Below, piece after piece: positions 21,911 to 34,205 of a stretch of 64,000 nt of DNA; positions within the stretch are counted from its first letter, which is position 1; every line of letters starts with the position of its first letter. The translations under genes were made by a program, and so were the position numbers. The stretch covers positions 2,377,001 to 2,441,000 of the forward strand of contig NC_089035.1 in assembly GCF_034140825.1 (NCBI RefSeq), in the 5' to 3' direction. This stretch comes from Oryza sativa Japonica Group (lineage: Eukaryota > Streptophyta > Magnoliopsida > Poales > Poaceae). Under the pieces are notes generated by a model. That model was given only the letters and a program-made list of their open reading frames with translations. It made no database searches and was not told where the DNA came from.

Positions 21911-22277
21911 AGTTTCGATATGGTTTTATTGACAATTTATAATAATGTGTGTAGAATTCTTCGCGACGGTAAATTATACAGGACAATAAAACGCTGACTA
22001 TATAACGTAACCGAAACCAAAATTCTTGACGAAACTCAAGACCCTCTCTGTATAATATGCAAGCTACCATTGTCTTACATTAAAAGGTTCTAAAGCTAAC
22101 AGGCCAATATACATAATAAAACCATAAATGCCACAGTAAAATTACGCCGAACACCGAGTTGCTTCAAAAATGGTTACTGCTATTGCCTGTCAATAAATTG
22201 ACTTGTGTTCTTTGTTCATAAATATGTAACAACATTGGGTGTCAGCATATCCATGTTAGCCCATGCTGCCAAAGATA

Positions 22278-25200
22278 CTACAAGGAGTAAACAATGTTGT
22301 ACCGATGAAACAAGTTTTCTCCATGCTCTCTGTAATCTGCTAAGCTGAAGGTGTGCCTCCCAAACTTGCTGGAAGCTGCAAAGGCAGCAGCGCCCCTCCA
22401 TGCATCTATAAGGGGGTCGGCTGCTCTAACAAGCTTCAGGGGTGAGAGGTAGGGCCGAAACTGCCGGATTCCGGATTCCAGCCGAGGGATCATGCCTGGG
22501 ATCAAAGAACAGCCTCCAGTGACAAGGATGGACTGGCAAAGGCGCTCCTTGACAGCCTCGTCTTCCATTAGTCGCCTAAGTGAGATGCTGACCATCTCAT
22601 CGATACCAGCCTGGTCAATTCCTATCATACCAGGCTGGAACAATATTTCAGGGCACCGGAACCGCTCGATCCCTATGGAAATCCTGTAATCTTCTGCTGT
22701 AAGAGTCCGGACCTTAGGAGGCTCAGGAGTCTGTTGGACAGCTTCAGCTTTGTTCACAAATGTAGGGTCCATATCCTGCACATGGAAGCATCAAATAGTT
22801 TATGATTGTAAAAGAAACTATTGAGGTGTGAGATCTAAGTAAGACAAAATGGCCATCACGGCTCACAAGCAAGATTGCTTGAACGTGAGATCTTACCTGG
22901 ATCTTAGAAGCAATTCGAGCAAGTTCTGATTCATCATCATCGTTCCCATCGTCGTCGTCGTCATTATCTTTGCTCATCTTTTTGTAGACTAACCAATCTT
23001 CATCTCTCGTACCAAAAGTGTCCTCGCCCTTCCCCCGATCAAATGCAGCAGATGTGAGCAACCGCATCCTTTCTTTCTGGGCGGCATTAAGACGTTCCCC
23101 ACGGCCTACTCCACCAGATGAATTATGATTACCATTGGTCTTACCACCATTGAGTTTCTGTCGCTTCCTCTGATCAACCCTATCAGAAAGTTCCGAGTAT
23201 CGAGCACGGAGCTCTTCAAGGTATAACTCTGGGTTCTCCCTGGATATTAAAGTAAAACATATCATAAAAGCAGCGTATAGAGCGCATGGCAAATATTTAT
23301 GACAGATTCGAGAAAAATTTATCCCTTTTCATAGAGTGTATATTTCATTGATATGAGGATAATAGAATAGTAAATTGAACATTGTTTGGAATTGCAGAAT
23401 GCATGCTTGATTTCCAGGGCTTATATCAGCACGAAGCGTATCACAAGAACAAAAACTAAAAAGATGGCTCTGAAATAACTGGTTAACTAACCCAGTGTAC
23501 TTAAAATTTCAAAAAAGAGGATCTTAAGCTGAATGCAGATAAACTAATTATGACGGCCGTATGAATGATAAATTTCAGACTGGGGACATCGCAACTTACA
23601 AACGCCTCTCTTCTTCTTGCTTCTCCCTCAATGCTTCCTCCTCAGCACGTCTCTGCTTGGCACGCATTCGACCTTCTGTTGTGGTTTTAAGTAGTATCTG
23701 TTTCTTCTTCTCTTTTAACTGAAAGTATACGAAAGTGAAATAAGAATAGTAAATATTTGAAACATGGAAAATATCTAAACTTGGTATAATAGATATGTGC
23801 TCATGTCACACAGTCGCAAAAGGTCTCCCCAAAACACAAGCAAAAACAAACCCCTTTGCTACAGATGATAAATGGACAGACACACACCTGTTCTGGTGTC
23901 AATGTTTCATCAGGGACAGACACAAGTGGATACTTATCAACCCCAGAAGCATCTGCTTTCTCTTCGTTACCATTGGACTCCCCCTTTGCCTTCCTTAAGG
24001 ATTGTGTTGCTTTCAAAATAGCAGATTTGATTTCCTGCTGGGAAAGATACCCAGATCTACCTAAAATGGCTGTTGCTTCTTCTTCCTCAGCTCCATCAAG
24101 TTGCTCCATTAGTTCCTCCAAATAAGAAAGCTGTTTTTCAAGTTCTGCTATCTTCTGCGACCTTTTTGCAGCAGCCATATCTCGCAAACGTTGACCAGCC
24201 TTTTCCTTCAAAGCTGCTTTTCTTGCAAGTTCTTCCTCAGATGGTGGTTCTTCTACAGGAGGCGGGACCCATGGTAGCTGCCAATACCTAGTTTTTTCTT
24301 CAGCTTCTTCCTTATTGTTCTGCCAAGTGGATCAATAAATTCATAGTGTTGAAAGAAAGAGCTAGAAATGTAACACGGTAGAAAAGCCCTGTGCATTCTA
24401 TAGATGAACTGGATTTGGAATTTACATTGGTAAGAAAACAAACGGTAAATAAAAGTTTCTCACCTTAAATATCTGCAACTCTGACATATAATCAAGAGCT
24501 ACGTAACAATGTTCCTTCTTCAGCTCTTCAGCCTTTTCCCATGTAATGCTTGCACTACTCAATGTAAAGTGGCAACGATTAGACATGGTAGGAAAAAAAA
24601 ATGCATGGAGCACTTCAGAAATATGCTGCGGGCACCTACCTGTGATAGGGATACTTTAGAGAGAGGAGCTGCCTCAGAAAATCTGTGATGTGAAAGCCAC
24701 CAACGTTGGTTCTGCAGCATGCCCCCAACACAGGTTCTCCCTTTAAAAACTGAATGCATATACACAGCAAAGCATTAATCAGAATGCATATGTGGACAAA
24801 GAAAGAAGATTTTATTTCACAGAACCACTTTGATGAGTACAACATAATATTTTTGTTTATTGATTGTTTCAGGATCATGACAACAATAAACAAATTGTGA
24901 AAAATACACTACAGAGAAGAATAGTCTAACTTGGATTGGATGAGTTAGTATGCAGCCTACCATGGAAAAGTAAGCAGAAATTCAAACACACAGGGCTCAA
25001 AATACAAAGCAACTTTTACCAATGTAGTTGTCCGGAAGCATCATAGATTAGATGGAAAGAAAACAACATGCTGTGTCTGGAGATCAAGAAAATACATCCC
25101 GACTTCCATGAGCAAAATGATTTAGCTAAGAATAGGGGCACTCTTTCTCTCTCTCTCTCTTTCCATGAGCATGTTATATAGCATTACCCACTACAGATTA

Positions 25201-27954
25201 TCCAATCAGAGTTTTAGAATCTACAATGCATTCAACAATACTGTGTTCTTCAAGCATGCAATGCATTAATTTTCCGAACATCTGACAAGGTAATGGAAAT
25301 GCAATGGCAAAGGATTTGTATGTTGCACAAAGTTAAGAGGAAGGCATGTGGAAGGACCAAACTTACTGGAACAACATGGCATGTTCCATGTTCACACGAA
25401 ATGGCCAGTCCATCTTCTCCACAATTCCCAAGTTTCTGATTGTACTTGTAACTAAACACATCGTCAATGCCAAAAGCTGAAACTCACATAGGAAGAAACA
25501 TCTTTAGCATCGACAATTCTTACTTCAAAACTACCATGCACAATTGATAACAATGGCACAAAAAGATAAGTATCATTACCAATGGATGGCACGCCATATG
25601 TCTCAAAAAGTAGTTCTGACATTCTGGCTCGAGAAAAGGATGGATTGCATTCACACTCTGTCATAAGAATGGGATGGCCCACCTGCCCAGCATTACTGTT
25701 ACTTCCAGCAGCATGAAACCAAACAAATAGCTCATGTGGGAACCAGAAAATTCTAAGGTAAAAGGATGCATACAAATATATTACTATATAACCAAAGGCA
25801 CATAACACTTTCTATTAGAACTATATGATACTAATGAGAAAAATCTGTTCAGAAATGCCTGCTATGCCTGGGTTATTTTTTCACTGTCACCCACCATACA
25901 CTTGAGAGGAGAAAGCTCACTGATGAAGATAATTGTCCATGTCTGTCATATGTCTAGGATGGATATGCTGAATATGACATTCACTTGTCATTTAACTTGC
26001 CTGTTTTAGAGGCTGAGAGCCTGATACTAAAGTTTCCCAAAGACTTTGAAGCATTACGTTCAACTTGTGAACGTCAACTGTGTCACTATGCAATATATTC
26101 ATAAGAAACTTAATTCTGAACCCGAAACCAACTGACCATTTTAGAACTCACATGCTAAATTCAAGTTTTAATAAACACTACATAGTCCCAATCATTGCAC
26201 ACACTTCACTTATACATAGAACTGGCATACAAAAGAACCCCCAAATTTCATCATTTTTATTTGAGAGGGACTACCCCACATTTACTAGTGCAAGGTAAAG
26301 CAAAGCTGTCAAACCAAGGAAACAGTACATAAGTCAACTACATTCAGAATATATTCATAGTACAGATGATGGCAGAGTGCAATTTACCTCTGAAGTGGCA
26401 CCTAGTCGATCAAAACCAAAGTCAAGAATCTGCAACCCAGACAGTAATAATACCAGATCAAAGAAATACTTAAAAAATGTTTGTTACACAAGCAATAAAG
26501 GTTGGAGTGCAAATATCAACACTCTGAAGTAAGCAATCATGTGCTGCACTCTAAATTTGTGAAACATAACAATATGTATTGGTATCTAATGTCATAAAGG
26601 ATATGTGAACTATGAAAGATATTATCATTAATAGCTATAGAATAGAGCATACTCATAGAAGCAAGTTAGAATATGAATTTCTAACTTCAGATAAAGCTTT
26701 TCTTAATATCAGTTAATATACATCTCAACCACAGTTAAGACACGTATCTTATTCTTAAAATGTTTCATATGCATTATTCTGGTGAGCCTAAAAATTAACA
26801 CACACATTAAGATTGCATTCAGAATCAAAGATGACAGACCAGACTGATCAGTTCAAGCTAAACATATAGCAAACCATCTATAGATCTTGCTACCAACTCA
26901 AACAAAAAAAAAGTTAAGATGGTTTCATAGGAATAACTAAGCAAACTAACATATTCCATGTACTCGAACTGGTAGACAACATCATCATCAAATGGTGAGC
27001 GAATTGCTGATCGTGTGCAATCGAAATACTTCATCAAAGCTGGATCAGTGTCCCCAACAACTGTGACAGTTTCACCTGCATCACAGAAAACGAATTCCAA
27101 TCAGTTGAATTATCATATTTTGTCAAACTCTGTTATTATTAGCCTGACTCAAGCCATACCCATAAGAGGTTCAGTTCAGTAATGGTATATTCAGACAAGC
27201 ATGAACCATACAGTGTAATTGAACAAACACAAAGAGAGCACTAAAACATCTGAACTTGATCTGTTTTCAGAATTACTAGTATCACTTACGAAGAAAATGA
27301 ATCAAGTTGTATCAAAACATCGCAAACGATAAAAATAAATAAAGCCCATTGGAATCTGACAAGTAACAGTTCAACTCCCACTTGAATTGAGTAGAGTTTC
27401 AAAATGGGCCTAATAAGTGGCTGCTGATAGACATAATTAAAATGCAGCACCCAATTTCTGTGCATCAAAACAAAACAAATTACACAAACAGCACCCAATT
27501 ACCAACGAAACGCCATACCTATTCACTGAACATTCTGAAAACGCACGCTAAGGATTAACGGAAGAAGCAGAAATCAAACTTCTCGCAGTATATCCAAAGA
27601 AAAACCCCAATCACCAAACAGATATCACAGCCAAGCTTTCCAAAGCGCGCAATGCGGCGTACCAGAGCTGCGGTGGCGCGGCCGCTGCACGATGTTGCGG
27701 AAGGCGACGCGGGGCTCCGCCTCGCCGGCCCACCTGCACGGCACCAAACCACCACGTCACTTCACAGAATCCACGTACGGAACGGAAGCCCTGCTAGGGT
27801 TAGGGTTTGGGGGGGGGGGGAGTTTCCGGGCGGCGGCGGGTGGGAGGTCGTACCCGATGCGGAAGGTGGAGGCGCCGTTGTCGATGACGATGGGGGTGGT
27901 GCTCGGGAAGCCGGCGAAGTCGGTCTCCCGGTCCGGGCGGTACCCCGACGGCAT
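22278..27954 (-). CDS. ARP5: actin-related protein 5, INO80 chromatin-remodelling complex subunit
   Basis: Twelve coding exons: 27954-27854, 27733-27663, 27075-26951, 26429-26388, 25682-25580, 25476-25367, 24749-24640, 24554-24464, 24319-23888, 23718-23600, 23239-22897, 22775-22278; 714 residues. The N-terminal actin half (residues about 20-260) has the nucleotide-binding phosphate-1 region PIVIDNGASTFRIGWAGE, PRVAFRNIVQRPR, VGHPILMTECECNP and FETYGVPSIAFGIDDVF. A long charged insert (about 265-545) with coiled-coil blocks (AALKEKAGQRLRDMAAAKRS, AELEKQLSYLEELMEQLDGA, RMRAKQRRAEEEALREKQEE) and an acidic DDDDDGNDDDE run is the ARP5 hallmark. The C-terminal actin part is IERFRCPEILFQPGMIGIDQ, ILVTGGCSLIPGMIPRLESG and DAWRGAAAFA. 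ARP5 with IES6 couples INO80 ATPase activity to nucleosome sliding and is needed for DNA repair. Intron 1 carries a telo-box-like tagggttagggtttg (27797-27811). Size and domain order match the family, so the gene appears intact. Confidence 0.96.
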
Positions 27955-28378
27955 GCCGGCCGGCGGCGACGGGCTCGCCGGAGGCGGAGGCGGAGGGGGT
28001 GAGGGGTTTGAGGGGCACTTTGGTAAATTTTGTCGTCTCGTCTCGCTGCGTCGTCCTCGTCGCGAGCTCGCGGTGCTTTGAGAGGGGGAGGGGAGAAGAG
28101 GAGAGGGATATTAACGCAAAACCCCCTGCATTCTACTCGTAATTCAACATGAGGCACATACTCTCTCTATCCAGAATAAATGTTTATTTTTGGTTCTTCT
28201 TGTTTATCAAAAATAAATTTATTTTTAAAGTGATCGTTGCATCGAAATTTGTAAAATTATAAAATAAATGTATTGAGAATAAATAAATAAAGAGAAAAAT
28301 AATTGCTTTGGGATTTGAGAAAGTCTTTTCTAATTAGTATGGGTGGATGAATAAAAAATGAACTTATTTTGATATTAA
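27955..28378. promoter_or_regulatory. ARP5 promoter region
   Basis: GC-rich leader to about 28110, then AT-rich sequence. At 28160-28380 is a degraded Stowaway-like stretch (ctctctatccagaataaatg, and a partly inverted gaataaaaaatgaacttatt near 28349-28368). No coding sequence. Confidence 0.4.
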
Positions 28379-28743
28379 GAGCCCCTTTGATTTAGAGGGA
28401 AAACATAGGAATTTTGGAGGATTTAAATCCTATGAAAAAATTTTCTATGAAGCCCTTTGAAACAAATGATTGAATCCTATCTAATCCTTTGAAATTCCTA
28501 TGAAATGGACAATCCTATAGAGAATTTGGAGGAAATTTAGAAAGAGCTTCAACATCTTGGTAACTTTTCTTTGGGTCTATCTCTCTTATTCAATTCCTGC
28601 GTTTTTTTTTTCAGTTCAATCAAACTACCCTTCTTATGTTTTCCCTGCGTTTTTGCAATATCTGTTTTATATATACATTCCTATCAAAATTCTATGTTTT
28701 TTCTATTATTATGTTTTTTCAATCATGCGATTTAAAGGGACCC
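28379..28743. mobile_element. Tourist-like MITE, about 365 bp
   Basis: Left end GAGCCCCTTTGATTTA, right end GATTTAAAGGGACCC (inverted), flanked by TAA (28376-28378 and 28744-28746). The left part carries internal near-repeats (gaattttggaggatttaaat, gaatttggaggaaatttag). Non-coding. Confidence 0.65.
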
Positions 28744-29004
28744 TAAGGGTGCTATCATATCATTTCATTCAAGATTTCAATGGCATGAAATTGCACGGAT
28801 TTCAAATTTTTGCTATTTGCATTGTGGATGGTTTTTTTTTTACTATGCAGAGTAGTAAGGTGTCACTCTGTCTCGTCATTAATATATGAGATTTTTAATA
28901 CTAATTTTAGTGTAAAAACATTGTGCGTCAATGATCGGAGGGAGTACTACATATGCTAAGCAAATTTTGACAACAGAGTTCTTCCTAGCTGTTCTTTTTA
29001 TAAT
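28744..29004. other. no gene seen; Stowaway right end
   Basis: AT-rich. The phrase cggagggagta at 28936-28946 is the right terminus of a Stowaway element whose left part is not recognisable. Confidence 0.4.
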
Positions 29005-30120
29005 CTACTACTACTTAAAAAAAAGAAACGTTTCCTTCGTCCGTTTAATAAATAAAAAAAGCGAAAAAAAAACAAAACAAAAAGAGTCCGATTCCCCTGA
29101 AAAAAAAAGATCGGATCCGTTAAAAGGAAAAAAAAAAGTCCGAGAAAAAACACCGTTTAAATAAAAAAACGAAAAAAAAAGAAGTCCGACTCCTAAAAGT
29201 CTGACTCCCCCGGTGGAAAATAAAAAGGAGAGAAAAAAACAAAAAAAGAAGAGAAAAAAAATCTGTCGCAAAAAAAAAGGCGTTCGACTCTTAAAAATCC
29301 GACTCCCTGTGGAGAAAATAAAGGCGACAAAAAAAGGAAAAAAACTTCTACCTAAAAAAGAAAAAAAACGTCCGACTCCTTAAAAAAAGTCCGACTCCCT
29401 CGAAAAAGACTTCTCGAAAAATTGAGGATATTTTTGTCGGTACTTTGGTACGTCATCCGTGTATGGATCGGTTTTTAAATTCGTTCGTTTTTGACCGGTA
29501 TCTATCTATCTACCTCTACTTCTTCTACTACTACTTAAAAAATAAGAGACGTTTCCTTCGTCCGTCACAAATAAAAAATAGCGAAAAAAAACAAAAAAAA
29601 GAAGTCTGATTCCCTTAAAAAAGAAAAACAAAAAAAATCGGAGGAAAAAATAGGGAAAAAAACTGTAATCCGATTCCCCTAGAAACGGGAAAAAAAAAGT
29701 CAAATTCGAAAAACACAAAAAGTGGCGAAAAAAATAGATCCGATCCCTTAAAAAGGGGAAAAAAATCCTATTCCGGCCCACGCACGGTTGTTCTGTTTTT
29801 CTTCCTTTTTTCGTTTCTTTTCAGTTTTTTTCTTTCCTTTTTTTGTTTTTTTGGTTTTTTTATTTCTTAATACTATGTATATATACAAATTTTATATACA
29901 CGTATACAAACTTTGTATACGTTTATATTTTTATACGTTTTGTATATAAACTTTGTATACATATGTATCTCTACTCCTGTCCCTACTTAAAAAATTCACA
30001 TCTACAGAGGTCTGTTCGATTCCGTGGCAAAAAAAAAAGGTTAGTAAAAAGTAAAAAACGAACAAAAAAAAAATAAAAAGGGCGGAAAAAAGCGCGGCAA
30101 AAAATTCGATTTCTATTCGT
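29005..30120. repeat. purine-rich low-complexity tract with a 520-bp direct duplication
   Basis: The plus strand is dominated by A runs broken by short phrases such as gtccgactccc and tccgattcccct. The phrase ctactactacttaaaa followed by cgtttccttcgtccgt occurs at 29005 and again at 29525, and both copies go on to gcgaaaaaaaac, so the tract is a diverged direct duplication with a 520-bp offset. 29855-29970 is AT-rich with repeated tttgtatac/gtatac phrases. Long reading frames on either strand here (poly-Phe/Lys) are compositional. Confidence 0.75.
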
Positions 30121-30299
30121 TTTAATAGTCCGTAAATATCTCTTCTCTATCTTAACTAATTAAAAGATTCGTATTTTTCGTCCCTCCATCAAATCCTAAT
30201 CTGATTTCGATTTTGTGAATGATCGAAAAAATTGAAAAAAAAAATAGAAACCCAAACTTCAACACCCAAAAACACCAAATATATCGACCAAAAACTCCA

Positions 30300-30780
30300 A
30301 ATACATCGAGTCCGTCGCCGTTGCTTGGGATTGGGTTGGGCGCCGCCACCGTTGCCGCCTGCTGGTGATGGGGAAGGGCGCCGCCACTGCCACCGGTGGT
30401 AGGGGAGGACGCCGCCGCGCTGCCGGTGGTGGGGAAGGACGCAGCCGCGCTGCCGGTGGTGAGGGAGGACGCAGCCGCGCTGCCAGTGGTGGGAGAGCCA
30501 CCGTCGCCGCTCGCGGGGGAGGACGCTGACACCGCCACCACTCGGGGGGAGAGGCACCGCCACCGCCGCCACTGCTCGGGCAGCGGCGCTGTCGCTAGGG
30601 GGAGGGCACCGCCGCCGCCGTCGCTCGGGGGGAGAGGCGCCGCCACTGCCGCCGCTGCTCGGGCGGCGCCGCCGTCGCTCGGGGAGGGGGGCTGCTCGGG
30701 GAGAGGCGCCGTCGCCGCCGCTTAGGGGAGGGGCGAGAGGCGCTGCCGCAGCCGCCGCCGCTCGGGGGAGGGAGAGTGGT
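30300..30780. repeat. GC-rich minisatellite region with a 30-bp tandem unit
   Basis: Units containing gctgccggtggtggggaagg start near 30391, 30421, 30451 and 30481 with 30-bp spacing. They are followed by irregular gccgccgctcgggggagagg-type repeats to about 30780. The long Ala/Pro/Arg-rich frames in all phases are a by-product of the repeat; no conserved protein was recognised. Confidence 0.7.
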
Positions 30781-31751
30781 AAAGGAGGGGGAGGGGGTGA
30801 GAATGAATCCTAGGGTTAGGTTTTGGGTGTAGTTATTTAGGTTAGGATTAATCTGGGCCGTCCATTCGATCGGACAGCTCCAGCTGCTCCCGCGTCGGGC
30901 CGCCGGCCTATTGGGCCACCGAATGGACCGTGTGGTCGATATCAAGAGGATGCAATGGACTTAACAGAGAAAGGAAACAAGCCAGATACATAGAATAGAC
31001 GTAAGGGAGAGAATATAAACTTTCTATATTCGGCCCAAACCTGAAAGGGAGGATTTTGATTCCTTTTTCCAATTAAATAATTGTTAAATGAGGTTTGTAT
31101 TATTAAAATTAGCAATTAAGCTCTGAAAATTCCAATAAAATTCTAAAGAGCTTAATTAAATATGGAGAATTTAATAAAATTAAATTTAACCTGTCATTTT
31201 ATTTATTATACTTGCTTTACTTGTAAATTAATTTTTTACACAAGGGAGGGAATATAACCTTTCTACATAATGTAAATTTTTCTTAACTTTTCCTTTATTT
31301 TCTGGTCTATACACTTCCCGTTGCAACGCACGGGCACTTTTGCCAGTGGAATATAAAATCCTGGAGTTCCTCCTAGGTGTAGTAGCAAATACTCCCTCAA
31401 TTTTACTATACAATTTATTCTAGCATTTCTCATATTCATATTGATGCTATAAGATAAGAGAAATAGTAAGTAACAACATAGCCATGGAAAGTTGGACACA
31501 ATACTCTGCTCTACCATTAGCAAACAAAATCTGAAAGCCACGTCACTGAGCAGGTACCTATTTCATCACAAACACATGCACATATATTTGATCCTCGTTA
31601 CGAAAACTTACAAGGAAAAAAAAAAAAGAGATCGTATGAATATCAGCGAATTTTTTTTCGCGAACGCGAATATCAGCGAATTCGTCAACATCGATGCAAA
31701 TTCTCTCGTTTTCAAATATCGATGCACCAAGAAATCCCATTTTTTGTTCTT
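30781..31751. other. no gene seen; possible Helitron-type terminus
   Basis: Includes a Stowaway left-end-like phrase (actccctcaattttactata, 31391-31410) and the hairpin cccgttgcaacgcacggg (31317-31334) followed 8 nt later by ccagt (31343-31347). The latter resembles the 3' end of grass Helitrons (hairpin, then CTRRT, here degenerate). A phrase aggga-g-gaatataa-ctttcta occurs at 31010 and 31248. A 3' UTR of the UFD1-like gene probably occupies 31600-31751. Confidence 0.35.
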
Positions 31752-33691
31752 TTAAAACTGCAGAGAATACTTCTTGCCGGTGAACCGATTCCCATCGTCT
31801 TTCTCGCCGGACTTGGCCTCCTTGACGCCACCACCGGCGGCAGGAGCCGACGAGCCAAACCGAAGCCCCCTTTTGGGCGGCGCCGCCGCCGTCGCCGGCG
31901 GCGGCATCGTCTTCTTCTCCTCCTCCACCGGCTTGCCGTCCATCCGCATCCTGAAGCCGGTGAACCGGGCCGGCTCCGGCTCGCCGGCGCCGACGCCGTC
32001 GACCTGCATGGCGGCGGCGGCGGCGGGCTCCGCTTGGTCGAGGGCCTGGTCGAACTCGACCTCGCAGTCGGTCTCGATGACGCAGACAGCGTCGGCCGGC
32101 CTCGTCTCCACGACGTCGAGGTAGTAGAACCTGTCCCCCGCCGCCACGGCGATCGTCTCGCCGGTCGTAAGGCAGAAGTAGTTGCGGAAGTTGTACTCCA
32201 GCCTACACGCACATCAACACAACATATGTCAACCAATGTCGAATAAAATAATAGATAATATAGCAATGTTTATTATGATAATTAAATGTAATAATTGTTA
32301 GTGGATGATAATGTGATATATCTGTACGTTAAGCTTTAGAATTTAGTAAGTTAACTTTATAGTAGGAAAGAATAACCAGGCTTAGTAATTTCGTTGTTCA
32401 TATCTACGACGGGGCATCGAAATTTCGATCAGAACTTTTATGGAATTTGATCAAATTTTGATTAAAAAATTGAAAATTTCGGACGAAATAGTTCGGTGCC
32501 GAGAGGGCCTGAAATTTCAAAAAATTCGAACGGAAATTTCAATAATTTAGTCATAATGATCGTATTCAGTCAGTATTGAAAGTTATTTTGTCAATATTAC
32601 CATCAGTAGAAGATGATCCTAACTGTTGTTCTATGAGTTTTAGTTCCAGTAAAAAAAATCTGAATTAGAAAAGGTGAACAATTTAGATTAATTTCTAAAG
32701 AAAAAAAAAACTTCTTTCGATAGAATTACTTACAGGTATCTTGGTTCAGAAAGCTTGTGGAAGTCAGAGGTGTGAGGCTGCAGCTTGATGAAGGTGGCCT
32801 TGGGGATCGACGTGCTTCGCAGCAGCACGAGATCGTTCTCTCGCAGGCCCAAGTGCTCCATCATCTGAAAATATTCAGGAACAAAATATAAATCAGCATC
32901 AGTTTATGTTAATGCTCTGAAGAGTTGTTTAAATTAAATTTGTATTTGGGCAAAGTTAATTTGATGTTCTTCTATGAAGAGTATACTAACCATGGTCGGG
33001 ATGTGGATGAAGCCCTCGTCGGCGGTGAACTCGAGCACGCCGCAGTACGAGGTCTGCAGCGTGGTGGCGTTCTGAATCTGAAACTGCATCGGGTACTCGA
33101 TGTGCAGATACCCTTGAAAGTAAATTAACCACAAGCAATAACATCAGTAATTTAACCAACTAATTTATTACCAGATGATCAAGTATGTACGGAAAGATCG
33201 TTTTTTTACTGAAGATGTTAGGAACTTACCGAGCCGATCAAGAGCAGATACAGGCATGAAGACTGCAAACAAATTAAACATAAGCAAAACTTCGTAATAT
33301 TCAGTTAGAAAAAAAAATAGATTGACTACTGACTATTAATAACAGGTTAATTAGCAACTTACCCCTGTTGCCATCGTCGGCGTTCTCCTTCTTGAGAAGC
33401 GAGATCGGCAAGCAGCGGTACAGCTGCGCGAACGTCGCCGATTGCAAGTTGAGATACTCCTCGAAATCCTGCACAACGCATTCAACGAACCAGCAATTAG
33501 ATTAGAAGTTCAGAACCGGTATCCTAAACAACTCCAGTATATGCATGAATCAAGAACATAATTAGCATGGTAATATATGCAAGAACAATGACAGATTGGT
33601 TGCGCTCCAAAGAATCGAAAAGATGGAAGAGAAGGGGATAAAACAACAACTTGGATTAAAAAGATTTCAGAGCAATTGACTGACATACCAT
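31752..33691 (-). CDS. UFD1: UFD1-like protein (ubiquitin fusion degradation 1 family)
   Basis: Six coding exons: 33691-33689 (start codon only), 33468-33363, 33262-33230, 33112-32991, 32864-32734, 32202-31752; 281 residues. The protein starts MDFEEYLNLQSATFAQLYRC. The double-psi/UT3 domain follows: VFMPVSALDRLGYLHIEYPM, CGVLEFTADEGFIHIPTMMM, STSIPKATFIKLQPHTSDFH, NFRNYFCLTTGETIAVAAGD and YYLDVVETRPADAVCVIETD. The C-terminal tail has two SHP-like/PFTG motifs, ARFTGFRMRMDGK and NRFTGKKYSLQF, of the kind UFD1 uses to contact p97/CDC48. UFD1 with NPL4 recruits CDC48 to ubiquitinated proteins. Canonical plant UFD1 is around 310-320 residues and begins MFF-GYGYHG; here that start is replaced by MDFEEYLN, so this is a divergent paralogue. 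A tandem GGC-type Ala/Pro stretch separates the SHP motifs. It is divergent from MPP6, with 514 bp between start codons. Confidence 0.9.
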
Positions 33692-34205
33692 TATTAAGAT
33701 GAACTGATGAAGTCAGCGACTAAATTAATTGGCTGCCGATCGAGTTAGTCAAATCCCCTCTTCTTCTTCCGATGGAATTCGAAGAACACACGACAAATCA
33801 ATAGAACAAGATCAAAATCAGGTATTCAGGTGAGGCTTCCAGATATCCAGGGCCAATATAAACCGCCTATACGAATCGCCCTCGTATACACGAATCAGTA
33901 ATAAACCGCGTAGGAGTCCACCACATCAAATACCGGGCCCACATGTCGGTCAGACCGCAGGTAGGACCAGCCAGGCAAGCGGTTCTCCTTCCCTGGCTGA
34001 CATGTGGGCCCGCACGCCACTCGCGCACCGGGCCGTGGTGATGGGCCCGAGTCCGACTCGAACCCGATCTCCTCTCCTCTCTCTCTTCTCGTCGTGCGCC
34101 TCCTCCCCGCGGCGACGGCTTCCGCGAGCCGCGTAAACCCTAACCCTAAATCGGTAAGCGAAGCAGCGGCAGCGGCAGAGGCGGCGGCGGAGGAGGAAGG
34201 TGGCG
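33692..34205. promoter_or_regulatory. shared divergent promoter of the UFD1-like gene and MPP6
   Basis: 514 bp separate the two start codons. Site II-like GGGCCC cores lie at about 33936, 34008 and 34043 (contexts accgggcccacatg, tgtgggcccgcac, gatgggcccgag). A telo box aaaccctaaccctaa lies at 34135-34149, inside the likely MPP6 leader. Site II plus telo-box combinations are known from plant ribosome-biogenesis and cell-cycle genes, which fits MPP6. No clear TATA box on either side. Confidence 0.6.

Noticed and set aside
30152-30945. Ala/Pro/Ser-rich frames up to 164 codons
   Set aside because: They come from the 30-bp GC-rich minisatellite; different phases give similar simple sequence.
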